Part shown: piece after piece, positions 1 through 8,194 of the stretch
Numbering within the stretch: the first letter of the stretch is position 1
Layout of the letters: each line of letters starts with the position of its first letter
Notes under the pieces: model-generated
Told to the model about the DNA's origin: nothing
What the model saw: the letters and a program-made list of their open reading frames with translations, nothing else
Databases searched by the model: none
Made by a program: the position numbers and the translations under genes
NCBI GenBank assembly: GCA_003265895.1
Contig: QFBS01000001.1
Coordinates: forward strand, 124,001-188,000
DNA from: Candidatus Marinamargulisbacteria bacterium SCGC AG-410-N11
GTDB lineage: Bacteria > Margulisbacteria > Marinamargulisbacteria > GCA-2716485 > AG-410-N11
DNA length: 64,000 nucleotides
Reading direction: 5' to 3'

Positions 1-356
1 AATTAGAACCGGATGAAAAAAAAGAGTATTTAGCAGAACTAGGTTTAGAACAATCAGGTTTAGACCAACTTTCAAAAGCTTGTTTCAAATTATTAGGACT
101 ACAAACCTTTCTAACAACAGGAAAAAAAGAAACCAGAGCATGGACAATTCCGTCAGGATCGTTAGCACCTCAAGCAGCAGGTGTTATCCATACAGATTTT
201 GAAAAAGGGTTTATTCGCGCAAATATTATTAATTATTTAGATTTTATAAAAGTTGAGAATTTAAAAGTAGCCAAAGAAAAAGGATTAGTCAGACAAGAAG
301 GTCGGGACTATATTATGCAAGAAGGTGATATAGTCGAGTTTTTATTTAATGTTTAA
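1..356 (+). CDS. ychF: Ribosome-binding ATPase YchF, C-terminal part (partial)
   Basis: The window opens inside this gene; the frame begins at base 3 and about 117 codons remain before a TAA at 354-356. The residues present are the C-terminal TGS-containing domain of the Obg-family ATPase YchF/OLA1: the stretch LLGLQTFLTTGKKETRAWTI, then APQAAGVIHTDFEKGFIRA, then the closing GRDYIMQEGDIVEFLFNV are near-universal in this family. The GTPase-fold half with the ATP-binding loop lies upstream of the window. YchF binds ribosomes and is linked to stress responses. The stop overlaps the next start by 8 bases, so the two genes are translationally coupled. Identity is secure; the N-terminus is not visible. 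Confidence 0.93.
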   Translation, partial: LEPDEKKEYLAELGLEQSGLDQLSKACFKLLGLQTFLTTGKKETRAWTIPSGSLAPQAAGVIHTDFEKGFIRANIINYLDFIKVENLKVAKEKGLVRQEGRDYIMQEGDIVEFLFNV

Positions 357-1143
357 AACCTTTCTTAAAGGATGTGTAATTGGTATTGCTAATATTATAC
401 CAGGGGTTAGTGGTGGGACATTTGCAGTAATTTTAGGCGTCTATCAGTCCTTAATTAATTCTTTAGAAGAACTAATTAGTTTTAGATTTAAGAAAGAGTC
501 CATCGTCTTTTTATTATTAATTGGAATGGGTGCTATTAGCGGAGTTGTAATCTTTGCTAAATTAATCAATTATTGTATGGGTATTAATACAGCCAATACG
601 TATGCTTTATTTATTGGTTTAATAATAGGAAGTATCCCATTAATCGAAAATCGTTACAAATTAAGACATAATTTATCGTTAATAAATATAATATGCTTTT
701 GTGTAAGTTTTAGTTGTATGGTTATACTATCGTATTTACCAGAATTTAAATCACTAAGTTATGAATTAATATTAATTACGTTATCTGGGTTTATTGCTAT
801 GTCTGCTATGATAGTTCCTGGAATTAGCGGTTCACATATTCTATTAATAATAGGTACATATAACCTTATATTAAAAGCTATTTCAGAGTTTAATTTTAAA
901 TTATTAATTCCATTTATGGTAGGAGCCTTAGTTGGCGTAATAACAACTGCAAAGTCTATAAAATGGTTATTAAAGTATAAACAGTATCAAACTTATTCAT
1001 TTATCATGGGTTTAGTAGTTGGATCTATTCCGTATTTATGGTTTAAAATTGATACAATTAATAATCCTATCTTATTTATTATAATTCTTGTAGTAAGTAT
1101 AGTATCGGTTATATCTTTAGATAAACTATTAGCTAGGCAATAA
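349..1143 (+). CDS. popT: DUF368 membrane protein, probable polyprenyl-phosphate transporter (PopT family)
   Basis: 264 residues with about eight to nine hydrophobic segments. The DUF368 hallmarks are two internal copies of a glycine-proline motif, IIPGVSGGT near residue 18 and IVPGISGSH near residue 155, giving the pseudo-repeat typical of the family. Members of DUF368 have been shown to return undecaprenyl phosphate across the inner membrane for reuse in peptidoglycan and surface-polymer synthesis; assignment of that role here is by family. The ATG overlaps the end of ychF. The gene ends 7 bases before a convergent peptidase gene. The uppS gene elsewhere in the window makes the same lipid carrier. 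No truncation seen. Confidence 0.85.
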   Translation: MFKTFLKGCVIGIANIIPGVSGGTFAVILGVYQSLINSLEELISFRFKKESIVFLLLIGMGAISGVVIFAKLINYCMGINTANTYALFIGLIIGSIPLIENRYKLRHNLSLINIICFCVSFSCMVILSYLPEFKSLSYELILITLSGFIAMSAMIVPGISGSHILLIIGTYNLILKAISEFNFKLLIPFMVGALVGVITTAKSIKWLLKYKQYQTYSFIMGLVVGSIPYLWFKIDTINNPILFIIILVVSIVSVISLDKLLARQ

Positions 1144-1155
1144 TAACTTATTATT
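1139..1155. repeat. AT-only palindrome across a convergent gene junction
   Basis: AATAATAA, a central C, then TTATTATT. It contains the TAA of the DUF368 gene in its left arm and the reversed stop of the M16 peptidase gene in its right arm. Part of the symmetry is automatic, because two convergent TAA stops are complementary. It has no GC stem or U-run, so it is not a classical intrinsic terminator. Confidence 0.4.
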
Positions 1156-3781
1156 TACTAACAACTTTAGTATTTTTTAAAACTTTTTGTAAGAATGTAA
1201 ATTCTTGAGGGTTTTTAAAGTATTGCTGCGCGGTTTTTCGAATATCGTCTTTAGAAATAGAGTCAATATCTTTTGTAATCGATAAATAGTGGTCAAATCC
1301 TCTACCATATAATTCATCGGCAGCTGTAATGATAGCTAAGTTTTCTAAACTAGAAATACGATCTTTATAATAAAACTTTACTTGTGATTTAGCTAAAGAA
1401 AATTCTTTATCCGTAATAGATTCATATTTTACTGATTGAATATGATCTAAGATAATGGATTTAACCCGTTCTACTTTGTCAGCACTCGTTAATGCATAAA
1501 TAAAGAAGTAACCTTGATCAATACCTGTTCTATTCATAGCATGAACGACATATACTAACCCCTCACCTCTAAGCTGAGTATGTAATCTACCTCCTGGGTA
1601 GTTCATACCTGATAGTACAGCATCTAAAATATCAATTTTAAGGTTATCTTCAACCTGATTTAGTTTTGTCGTATCAAAACCTAATAATAATACAGCTACA
1701 TCTTGTTTTATGGGCAGTTCATATGAATTTGCCGATGCATGTATATCGGTTTGAATAGGTAACGAGGGTAATTCATTCTTGGAAGATTTTAATGTACCAA
1801 ATGTACTTTCAATTTTACTTAAGACCTGATCTTGATTAAAATCACCAAAAATTGAAATAACCATATTTTGTGGGTTTTTTAATGATTTAAAATAATCCAT
1901 AATAGACTCACGAGTTAAGTTTTTAATAGTGTCTTTTTCACCTAACTTGCTAAGTCCATAAGGATGTTGTTTAAAAAAAGTCTTTTTAAAATGATAAACA
2001 GAATGGCTATACCAATCATCTGATCGTTGATCAATCCACTTTAATGTTTTACGTTTTGCCTCTTCGATATCTTTATCATTAAATACTGGATTTAAAAAAG
2101 TATCACTAAAAATAGGAAATAAATTCATAAAATCTTCAGATAAACATTGCAGGGCATAATAATATGTATTATTACCAACAGTACCACCCATATTAGCCCC
2201 ATGATCGTCAATAATTTTAGAAATAGCCTCATTAGTATATAACGCAGATTGTTTATCCATTGTTTCTGCTATAATACTTCCAACACCATTTATATCGTCT
2301 GTTTCTCCTCTAATTCCACCTAAAACCATTACTTGTGCCAACGTTTTAGGAATTGACTTGTCAGGGTATAGCAGAACTCTTACACCATTGGAAAGTTCTA
2401 TTTTTTCCGGTTTTTTAATAACAATATTGTTTGTCACAGACGAGATATTTTCATTATCTTTTGTTTTAGGTTTTAAAACAGTTGTAATTAATTTAGACTC
2501 ATCAAAATATTGTTGACTAACTCGTATAAGATCTTTTTTAGTTACTTGTTTAAAGTTTTTAGCATAGGTGTCATAAAAATCTATACTTTGGCCATAAAGA
2601 TACCCTAATCCAACACGACTAACTTTTGAATCAATATCCGTAATTGATAAAATATCATCCGATATCTTTTGCTTTTTCGCTCGAACTATTCTAGAATCTT
2701 CGATATCACCCGACTTAAATTTATTTAATAACTTAAAAACTTCCTTTTTTATTAAAGGAATATTATCATAGTCTGTTTCAAATGAAATACTAAAATAACC
2801 TCTAGTATAAGGCGGAGTGAACGAACTAGAACTAACAGAGTAAGCTAATTTTTTATCTTCAACAAAGTGCTTTTCAAAAATGGAATCATTGCCATTACTT
2901 ATAATAAAATCTATTAAGTCTAATGGATATAAGTCTGCTGAAAATAAATCTATAGTGGAAAACCTCATATTAAAGTATGTGACGTTTAAATTTCCTGACT
3001 TTTCCATATGACGAGTTGTAAAAGGTTTAGGTTCTAAATAAACAACAGGGTTAGTATCGGCTTGATATGGATGTAAAGCAAACGTTTGATCTATAATCGG
3101 TTTAACTTGTGATTTAGAAAGAGGTCCGCCAATTACTAATATCATATTACTAGGAACGTATTTTTCCTTGTAGTAAGATTCGATAGCCTCTTTTGTTACA
3201 GATTTAAAATTTTCTAAATACCCAATAACAGGAAACTTTAAAGGAAAAAATTGATAAAAGTTTCGTTGACAAAGCTGATAAAACTCTCGATCAACATTAG
3301 CTAAGTTTTTTTCTATCTCTTTTATGATAACATTTCGTTCTCGCGTATATTCAGATTCATTAAATGTACAATGAAATAGCCATTCATTCATGGTTTTTAG
3401 TGTTGATTCAATATGTTCAGGAGTAGTATTGATATAGTAACAAGTATGATCAGTTGTTGTATATGCGTTTGTGGCGCCACCTAACGTTGCAATTAAATCT
3501 TGATAATAGCTTTCAGGATGAAATTCGGTTGATCCTCCAGAAACAATATGTTCTAAATAATGCGACATCCCATAACCTAAAAAGTCACCTTCATCAATAG
3601 ATCCTGTCTTAACGTAAGCCTTTACACTAACGGTCGACGCTGTAGGGTCTTCTAAAATAAAGACATTTAAGCCATTATTTAGAGAAAGTTTTGAAACATT
3701 GGATGATCCTATCACTAATGCACCTGCTAGAACTATAAAAAAATAAAATAAAAAAAATTTAAATCGCAAAAATATATACAT
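1151..3781 (-). CDS. M16 (insulinase/pitrilysin) family zinc metallopeptidase, two-domain
   Basis: 876 residues. An N-terminal hydrophobic segment (about residues 9-25) looks like a signal peptide or anchor, so the enzyme probably acts outside the cytoplasm. The inverted zinc motif HxxEH is present as HYLEH at residues 74-78, followed by the downstream glutamate region RNVIIKEIEKN near 150. The second half repeats the M16 fold (GVRVLLYPDKSIPKTLAQVMVLGG onward) but lacks HxxEH, as expected for the inactive half of a fused clam-shell peptidase of the PqqL/YmxG type. Substrate unknown; M16 enzymes usually degrade short peptides. It is transcribed alone, divergent from cmoA, and its start is supported by the signal-like N-terminus. 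Confidence 0.88.
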   Translation of the reverse strand: MYIFLRFKFFLFYFFIVLAGALVIGSSNVSKLSLNNGLNVFILEDPTASTVSVKAYVKTGSIDEGDFLGYGMSHYLEHIVSGGSTEFHPESYYQDLIATLGGATNAYTTTDHTCYYINTTPEHIESTLKTMNEWLFHCTFNESEYTRERNVIIKEIEKNLANVDREFYQLCQRNFYQFFPLKFPVIGYLENFKSVTKEAIESYYKEKYVPSNMILVIGGPLSKSQVKPIIDQTFALHPYQADTNPVVYLEPKPFTTRHMEKSGNLNVTYFNMRFSTIDLFSADLYPLDLIDFIISNGNDSIFEKHFVEDKKLAYSVSSSSFTPPYTRGYFSISFETDYDNIPLIKKEVFKLLNKFKSGDIEDSRIVRAKKQKISDDILSITDIDSKVSRVGLGYLYGQSIDFYDTYAKNFKQVTKKDLIRVSQQYFDESKLITTVLKPKTKDNENISSVTNNIVIKKPEKIELSNGVRVLLYPDKSIPKTLAQVMVLGGIRGETDDINGVGSIIAETMDKQSALYTNEAISKIIDDHGANMGGTVGNNTYYYALQCLSEDFMNLFPIFSDTFLNPVFNDKDIEEAKRKTLKWIDQRSDDWYSHSVYHFKKTFFKQHPYGLSKLGEKDTIKNLTRESIMDYFKSLKNPQNMVISIFGDFNQDQVLSKIESTFGTLKSSKNELPSLPIQTDIHASANSYELPIKQDVAVLLLGFDTTKLNQVEDNLKIDILDAVLSGMNYPGGRLHTQLRGEGLVYVVHAMNRTGIDQGYFFIYALTSADKVERVKSIILDHIQSVKYESITDKEFSLAKSQVKFYYKDRISSLENLAIITAADELYGRGFDHYLSITKDIDSISKDDIRKTAQQYFKNPQEFTFLQKVLKNTKVVSK

Positions 3782-3830
3782 GATTTCACTCTTAAAATTT
3801 ATAATAATTATATTATAATATCATAATAAT

Positions 3831-3877
3831 TTGTATCTTAAAAAAAATAATATTCAAAGTAGATATTTTAGATACAA
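3831..3877. promoter_or_regulatory. Inverted repeat in divergent promoter region
   Basis: TTGTATCT at 3831-3838 is repeated inverted as AGATACAA at 3870-3877, 31 bases apart, in the 120-base gap between the divergent M16 peptidase and cmoA genes. It could be an operator pair or chance in AT-rich DNA. No convincing -35/-10 pair could be assigned. Confidence 0.2.
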
Positions 3878-3901
3878 GTAAAATGTGATAAACTTTGCAA
3901 A

Positions 3902-4609
3902 ATGAAAGATACAGTTTATTTAAAAAAGAAAACAAAAATATCATCGTTTAAATTTAATCAAGAAGTAACCAACGTATTTGATGATATGTTAGTCAGAAGT
4001 GTCCCTCTATATGAAGTAATTCATAAATCAATAATAAACATAATAAAAAAAGTTTATTTTTCAAATTGTAAAATATTAGATTTAGGTTGTTCAAATGGGA
4101 AACTCTTTTCAGTTTTATTATCTGAACAATTAAATGTGAAGTATATTGGCGTTGATAGCAGCCCTTTTATGATTAAAGAGGCACTAGGTCGATATAATGA
4201 TAAAAATTGCCAGTTTATAACAAAAAACATTGATCAAGATTTTAAAATGGAGAATATTGATATTGTTGTTGCAAATTTAACGATACAATTTATCCAACCG
4301 GAAATAAGGCAACAATTAATTAAGAATTTATATCATTCACTAAATAAAAATAGCTATTTAATAATTGTAGAGAAAGAGATATGTGAAAATAATGACTTGG
4401 CGGCGTTATTTACCGAAATTTATCATGACTTTAAAAAGCAACATGGATACTCCGACCTCGAAATTCAGCAAAAAATAAAAGCACTGAAAAATATTTTAAT
4501 TCCTTTTACAGCGCAACAAAATATTGATTTATTAAAAAATGCTGGATTTGAAAAGATAAATCCGTTTATTAGATGGTTTAATTTTTCAGGATATATTGCA
4601 AAAAAATAA
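3902..4609 (+). CDS. cmoA: Carboxy-SAM synthase (CmoA-like SAM-dependent enzyme)
   Basis: 235 residues, the usual CmoA length (about 245). The class I methyltransferase SAM loop is ILDLGCSNGK (residues 59-68). The family-typical N-terminal block F-N-x-x-V-x-x-V-F-x-D-M-x-x-R-S-V-P-x-Y is near residues 18-38, and the later block HHDFK..GYS-x-LEI-x-Q-K appears as YHDFKKQHGYSDLEIQQK. CmoA makes carboxy-S-adenosyl-methionine from SAM and prephenate, used by CmoB to modify wobble uridine 34 of tRNAs; cmoB is not in the window. It is 22 bases upstream of the ATP synthase genes and may share their transcript. A related small-molecule methyltransferase remains possible, but the motif match is good. 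Confidence 0.75.
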   Translation: MKDTVYLKKKTKISSFKFNQEVTNVFDDMLVRSVPLYEVIHKSIINIIKKVYFSNCKILDLGCSNGKLFSVLLSEQLNVKYIGVDSSPFMIKEALGRYNDKNCQFITKNIDQDFKMENIDIVVANLTIQFIQPEIRQQLIKNLYHSLNKNSYLIIVEKEICENNDLAALFTEIYHDFKKQHGYSDLEIQQKIKALKNILIPFTAQQNIDLLKNAGFEKINPFIRWFNFSGYIAKK

Positions 4610-4631
4610 TTAATGTAATTTAATGTAAACT

Positions 4632-4868
4632 ATGAGCAAAAAAAATAAATCAAAATACGGCGATGTTTCAAAGTACTTGTCTTTAATAGCTAAGATTAGT
4701 ACGTATATGGTAAGTTCTATTATTCTCTTTTTTATGGTAGGTTTATACCTTGATAAAAAATTACATTCAAAGGGTATATTTATGATACTAGGTGTATTTA
4801 TAGGACTAGGTTTTGGTTTTTTCTTTGTATACAAACAAATTATGAAGTTAGATAGTGAAGATAAATAA
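4632..4868 (+). CDS. atpZ: AtpZ/AtpI-like small membrane protein of the ATP synthase operon
   Basis: 78 residues with two transmembrane helices (about 16-39 and 48-68) separated by a short charged loop, LDKKLHSKG. This two-helix hairpin with the GxxxDKKL-type turn is typical of the AtpZ/AtpI accessory family (COG5336), found at the head of atp operons. AtpZ with AtpI is reported to help c-ring assembly and Mg/Ca handling. It directly precedes an AtpI-like gene (4 bases apart). The antisense ORF on the other strand is a shadow. Confidence 0.75.
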   Translation: MSKKNKSKYGDVSKYLSLIAKISTYMVSSIILFFMVGLYLDKKLHSKGIFMILGVFIGLGFGFFFVYKQIMKLDSEDK

Positions 4869-4871
4869 CGG

Positions 4872-5279
4872 ATGTTTAAAAATAAACTACCAAAATCGTT
4901 AACATTAATTCAATATCATGTGGTTAAATGTGTCTTAATTGCATGGTGCTTTTTTTCTGTAGTTGCCTTATTTATCAATAAATTTTGGATTTTGTCTGCA
5001 TTATTAGGGGCTATTACGAGTTTTATTATTTTTAATCAATTAATGAATTCGCAATTTTCTATTTTACAAAATAAAAAAAATTCGTTATTCTTTATCCATT
5101 ATTTATCGAGATTAGCTATTTATGCAATTCCGATAATAATATTTTTTTGTTTTAAGGAAAAGTTAAATTTAATAGTAATCGTATTGTTTTTATTTAGTTT
5201 TCAAGTCAGTTACATTGTATTTGAATTAACTAAAAATATTAAAAGATATAAAAGGCGTAAATTAAAATGGAAGAATTAG
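4872..5279 (+). CDS. atpI: AtpI-like ATP synthase accessory membrane protein
   Basis: 135 residues with four predicted transmembrane helices (near 17-35, 38-60, 73-93, 97-113), then a basic tail ending KRYKRRKLKWKN. Size, topology and position directly before atpB match the AtpI/subunit I family, which assists assembly of the c ring and is not part of the final enzyme. Sequence conservation in this family is poor, so position carries much of the call. Its 3' end overlaps the atpB start by 13 bases. Confidence 0.7.
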   Translation: MFKNKLPKSLTLIQYHVVKCVLIAWCFFSVVALFINKFWILSALLGAITSFIIFNQLMNSQFSILQNKKNSLFFIHYLSRLAIYAIPIIIFFCFKEKLNLIVIVLFLFSFQVSYIVFELTKNIKRYKRRKLKWKN

Positions 5280-6121
5280 GAAAAGTTTCGTTAACAGAGT
5301 TTACTTTATTTGGTCAGGTGATTTCGGTAAACTTAACTACATTTGTTATGACTTGGGTTGTAATGGGGTTGTTTTTGCTTTTAGCTTGGATGGCAACTAG
5401 AAAGTTATCATTTATTCCAGGTAGAATTCAAAATATATTTGAGTTAATTTTTGACTTCCTCAAGGATATAACAGTAAGCACATTAGGGCAAAAAGATGGT
5501 ATGAAATATTACCCATTTATTCTTACATTATTTTTATTTATTTTATTATCGAACTGGATTGGGATTATACCTAATATTTTTAAAATATTAGGAACTTTTA
5601 TAGCCGTAATTCATAGTTTTTTTGGTGATACAGTTCAGATAACGATGCAAGGTTTAACAGGTATCGTTGCAACAGTACCGGAGACTATTTGGTACAGTGC
5701 TTTAATAAATGCGCCAGGTATAGAGGAGCCAACTAAATCTATTAATACAGATTTAGCATTAGCTATTATGGTTTTTCTAGCAGTACAAGCTTATGGAATT
5801 AAAAATAAAGGTGTAGTTAAATATATTCGTAATTTTGTAGATGATCCATTTCCAATGAAAGGACCACTGATTATTTTCTTTTTTATTAATCCTTTCTTTT
5901 ATCTTAATTTAATCGGAATGGTAGCTAATGTAGTGTCTCATTCATTTAGGTTGTTTGGTAATATTTTTGGCGGCGGAATGATTATTGTCATAGTATCTAG
6001 TTTATTAAATTACTTTTTAGTTCCAGTTGGATTGTTTGCATTTTTTGGATTGTTTGCAGGGCTTGTTCAAGCTTTTGTATTTGCAATGTTAGCTGTAACC
6101 TATATTCAACAACAACAATAG
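5267..6121 (+). CDS. atpB: F-type ATP synthase subunit a
   Basis: 284 residues, membrane. The essential stator arginine is in SHSFRLFGNIF, R228, which faces the c-ring carboxylates and drives ion release. Other family marks are FELIFDFLKDI near residue 58, SNWIGIIPN near 95 and the C-terminal LVQAFVFAMLAVTYIQ. The usual AGE/AGH after RLFGN is replaced by GGG (residues 235-237), and residues 105-165 form a longer than usual loop between helices. Together with the c subunits it forms the two ion half-channels. The overlap with atpI and the 9-base gap to c3 fit a single operon. Confidence 0.96.
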   Translation: MEELGKVSLTEFTLFGQVISVNLTTFVMTWVVMGLFLLLAWMATRKLSFIPGRIQNIFELIFDFLKDITVSTLGQKDGMKYYPFILTLFLFILLSNWIGIIPNIFKILGTFIAVIHSFFGDTVQITMQGLTGIVATVPETIWYSALINAPGIEEPTKSINTDLALAIMVFLAVQAYGIKNKGVVKYIRNFVDDPFPMKGPLIIFFFINPFFYLNLIGMVANVVSHSFRLFGNIFGGGMIIVIVSSLLNYFLVPVGLFAFFGLFAGLVQAFVFAMLAVTYIQQQQ

Positions 6122-6130
6122 GAGAATATC

Positions 6131-6838
6131 ATGGAATTTGTTAAGATTTGTGCGGTTTTAGGAAGTGGTTTTGCAATGGGCTTAGGGGCTATAGGGTCTG
6201 CTGTTGGAGAAGGTATGATTGCGATGAAGGCGGTTCAGTCACTAGGTCGTCAACCATCAGCTTCATCAAAAATAGTTAGGATAATGGTTATTTCTCAAGC
6301 AGTTACTGAAACAGCAGCTGTATTTGCTCTTGTTATTTCTTTATTATTAATGTTTAAATCTGGAGATTTTTCATATATCAAAGGATTTACATTCTTAGCT
6401 GCTGGGATTGCTGTGGGTTTTGGTTCCATAGGGGCAGGATTAGGTGCCGGTTTGCCCGGAAGCTCTGCAATGGAAGGTATTGGTAAGCAGCCAGAGAATT
6501 CGGATGTTTTAACAATCCAAATGATTATTGGCCAGGCAGTAACTCAGACATCAACAATTTTTGCTTTAACAGTAGCATTAATTTTGATAATGTTAGATCC
6601 AGAGCCGAGTAATCTTAAGGTGTTTGCTATATTAGGGGCAGGGTTTGCAATGGGATTTGGAGCCATTGGACCTGGTATTGGTGATGGATTAGTTGCAAAA
6701 CATGCTAATAAAGCAGTAGCAAGAAATCCAAAACATATGGGATTATTAACAAGAACTATGATTATTGGACAAGCCATTACAGAGACTACAGATATCTATG
6801 CAATGGTGGTATCATTAATCTTAATTTTTGTAGTATAA
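6131..6838 (+). CDS. Triple-hairpin ATP synthase c subunit (three fused c domains, middle one lacking the carboxylate)
   Basis: 235 residues made of three consecutive c-subunit hairpins, each with a glycine-rich helix 1, a polar loop (GRQP, GKQP, ARNP) and a helix 2. Hairpin 1 is about residues 1-78, hairpin 2 about 81-158 and hairpin 3 about 161-235. Helix 2 carries the ion-binding glutamate in hairpins 1 (E60) and 3 (E218), but hairpin 2 has glutamine, Q139 (CAG at 6545-6547). The helix-1 acidic residue follows the same pattern: E27, A106, D185. F-type bacteria normally have only the single-hairpin form. Here the triple form sits 9 bases after atpB and 31 before a standard atpE, so a mixed rotor ring is the natural inference. 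Known parallels are duplicated or triplicated V/A-type K subunits and the two-hairpin c1 of Acetobacterium woodii. No frameshift seen. Confidence 0.93.
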   Translation: MEFVKICAVLGSGFAMGLGAIGSAVGEGMIAMKAVQSLGRQPSASSKIVRIMVISQAVTETAAVFALVISLLLMFKSGDFSYIKGFTFLAAGIAVGFGSIGAGLGAGLPGSSAMEGIGKQPENSDVLTIQMIIGQAVTQTSTIFALTVALILIMLDPEPSNLKVFAILGAGFAMGFGAIGPGIGDGLVAKHANKAVARNPKHMGLLTRTMIIGQAITETTDIYAMVVSLILIFVV

Positions 6839-6869
6839 ATAAAATAAAAAATTTTAGGAGGAAAATAAA

Positions 6870-7121
6870 ATGGACGGAATTACAGGAGCTGAATTAATTA
6901 AAGGGTTAGCTTTTTTAGCTGCGGGGATATCAATGGGATTTGGAGCAGTAGGACCAGGTATTGGTGAAGGATTTGTTGGCGGTAAGGCATGCGAGTCAAT
7001 TGGAAAAAGACCAGATGAAGCTAACTTAATTACTAAAACAATGATTATTGGACAAGCTATTTCTGAGACAACAGGTATCTATGCACTAGTAGTTGCTTTG
7101 ATTTTAATATTTGTTGTTTAA
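6870..7121 (+). CDS. atpE: F-type ATP synthase subunit c (single hairpin)
   Basis: 83 residues, the usual size. Helix 1 is AAGISMGFGAVGPGIGEGF with an acidic E33, the loop is GKRP (residues 45-48), and helix 2 is MIIGQAISETTGIYALVVA with the ion-binding E66. It has a strong Shine-Dalgarno (TTAGGAGG, 9 bases before the ATG), better than that of the triple-c gene, which would suit a subunit needed in many copies. By hand alignment about 44 of 74 positions are identical to hairpin 3 of the upstream protein. Whether the coupling ion is H+ or Na+ cannot be settled: the E-T-T after the helix-2 acid resembles the sodium-type E-S-T, but the helix-1 glutamine of the classical Na+ site is a glutamate here. 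Confidence 0.97.
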   Translation: MDGITGAELIKGLAFLAAGISMGFGAVGPGIGEGFVGGKACESIGKRPDEANLITKTMIIGQAISETTGIYALVVALILIFVV

Positions 7122-7159
7122 TAATTTATTTATAATTAACGTTTTATAGGAGAAATATA

Positions 7160-7645
7160 GTGATTTCAATAAATTTATGGGAAATTAGCTTTCAGATAAT
7201 TAATTTTACAATTCTGTTATGGTTAATCAATAAATTTTTAGTAATACCAATGAATACTTTTTTAGATAAAAGGGCTAATAGTATTAAGGATGATATTGAA
7301 ACAGCCGAAGAGAATTTAAGAAAATCTGAAGATTTAGTAAAAGAAAATAAAGAACTATTAAAGCAGGCTAGATTAGAAGCTAAACAAATAAGAGAAACAA
7401 CTGAAAATGCATCAAAAAATGATCGAGTACAAATGCTAACACAGGCAAAAGAAGAGTCTAAACGTGTTTTAGAACAAGCTCAGAAAGAAATTGGATTAAG
7501 TGTAAGTCGAGCTAAAAAAGAGCTTTTATCCGAAATTGGAGATCTATCAGTTATGTTATCTGAACGCATTTTAAGCCGAACGATTAGTGAAAATGATAAG
7601 CAAACGTTCGTCAAAGAATCATTAAAAAAGTTGCCTCTATCATGA
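7160..7645 (+). CDS. atpF: F-type ATP synthase subunit b
   Basis: 161 residues. A single N-terminal membrane helix (about 8-28) is followed by a long charged coiled coil (about 35-140) rich in Lys and Glu, the peripheral stalk. It begins with GTG at 7160, preceded by TAGGAG at 5 bases spacing, and the next in-frame ATG would cut into the membrane helix. It overlaps the delta gene by 4 bases (ATGA). Only one b gene is seen, so the stalk is presumably a homodimer. Confidence 0.93.
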   Translation: MISINLWEISFQIINFTILLWLINKFLVIPMNTFLDKRANSIKDDIETAEENLRKSEDLVKENKELLKQARLEAKQIRETTENASKNDRVQMLTQAKEESKRVLEQAQKEIGLSVSRAKKELLSEIGDLSVMLSERILSRTISENDKQTFVKESLKKLPLS

Positions 7646-8175
7646 AAAAAGCAATTTTATCCAAACGATATGCTAAAGCTTATTTTGATTGTCTAGATGA
7701 AAGTAGTTATGAACAAGATATTCTAACTGCTCAGCGGATAATCAATCAGTTTACTTCAAATAAAGATTTTTTAATCTTTTTAAAACAAAGTAACGTTAAC
7801 TTTGATTCAAAAAAAGAAGTGGTTAGTAAAATTATTAAATCATTTGAAGGTAATCGATTAATGATAAATTTCTTTTTAGTATTAATTAAAAAAAATAGAT
7901 TAGATTTATTAAGTATTATATCTCAAGATTTCGATAAAATGATATTAGAAAAAAAGAATAGTATTAAAGTTACAGTCGAATCATCCTCCAACTTAGATAT
8001 AAATGAAAAGGAAAAAATTGAATCGTTTATAAAAAATGAATATAAAAAAGAATTGGTTATTAATTACACTCAAGACTCAAACATGTTAGCTGGATTTAAA
8101 GCAACTGTTGAGAACAGAAAATACATTTCAACGGTCGAAAATCTGTTAGAAAAATTTAAGTTGTCTTTAAATTAA
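7642..8175 (+). CDS. atpH: F-type ATP synthase subunit delta
   Basis: 177 residues. It starts with the family opening [12 protein letters not shown] and ends with the C-terminal block [22 protein letters not shown], corresponding to the usual G-x-x-I-x-I-x-D-x-x-x-D-x-S segment, here with N and K in place of the common acidic residues. It links the b stalk to the top of the F1 head. The start overlaps atpF by 4 bases. Poor conservation is normal for delta; position supports the call. Confidence 0.93.
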   Translation: MKKAILSKRYAKAYFDCLDESSYEQDILTAQRIINQFTSNKDFLIFLKQSNVNFDSKKEVVSKIIKSFEGNRLMINFFLVLIKKNRLDLLSIISQDFDKMILEKKNSIKVTVESSSNLDINEKEKIESFIKNEYKKELVINYTQDSNMLAGFKATVENRKYISTVENLLEKFKLSLN

Positions 8176-8194
8176 TTATAGAAGGGAAATAAAG

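Noticed and set aside
6544-6777. 77-codon open frame antisense to the triple c gene
   Set aside because: It lies wholly inside a strongly conserved gene, has no ribosome site and its residues are a mirror of glycine-rich helix codons.
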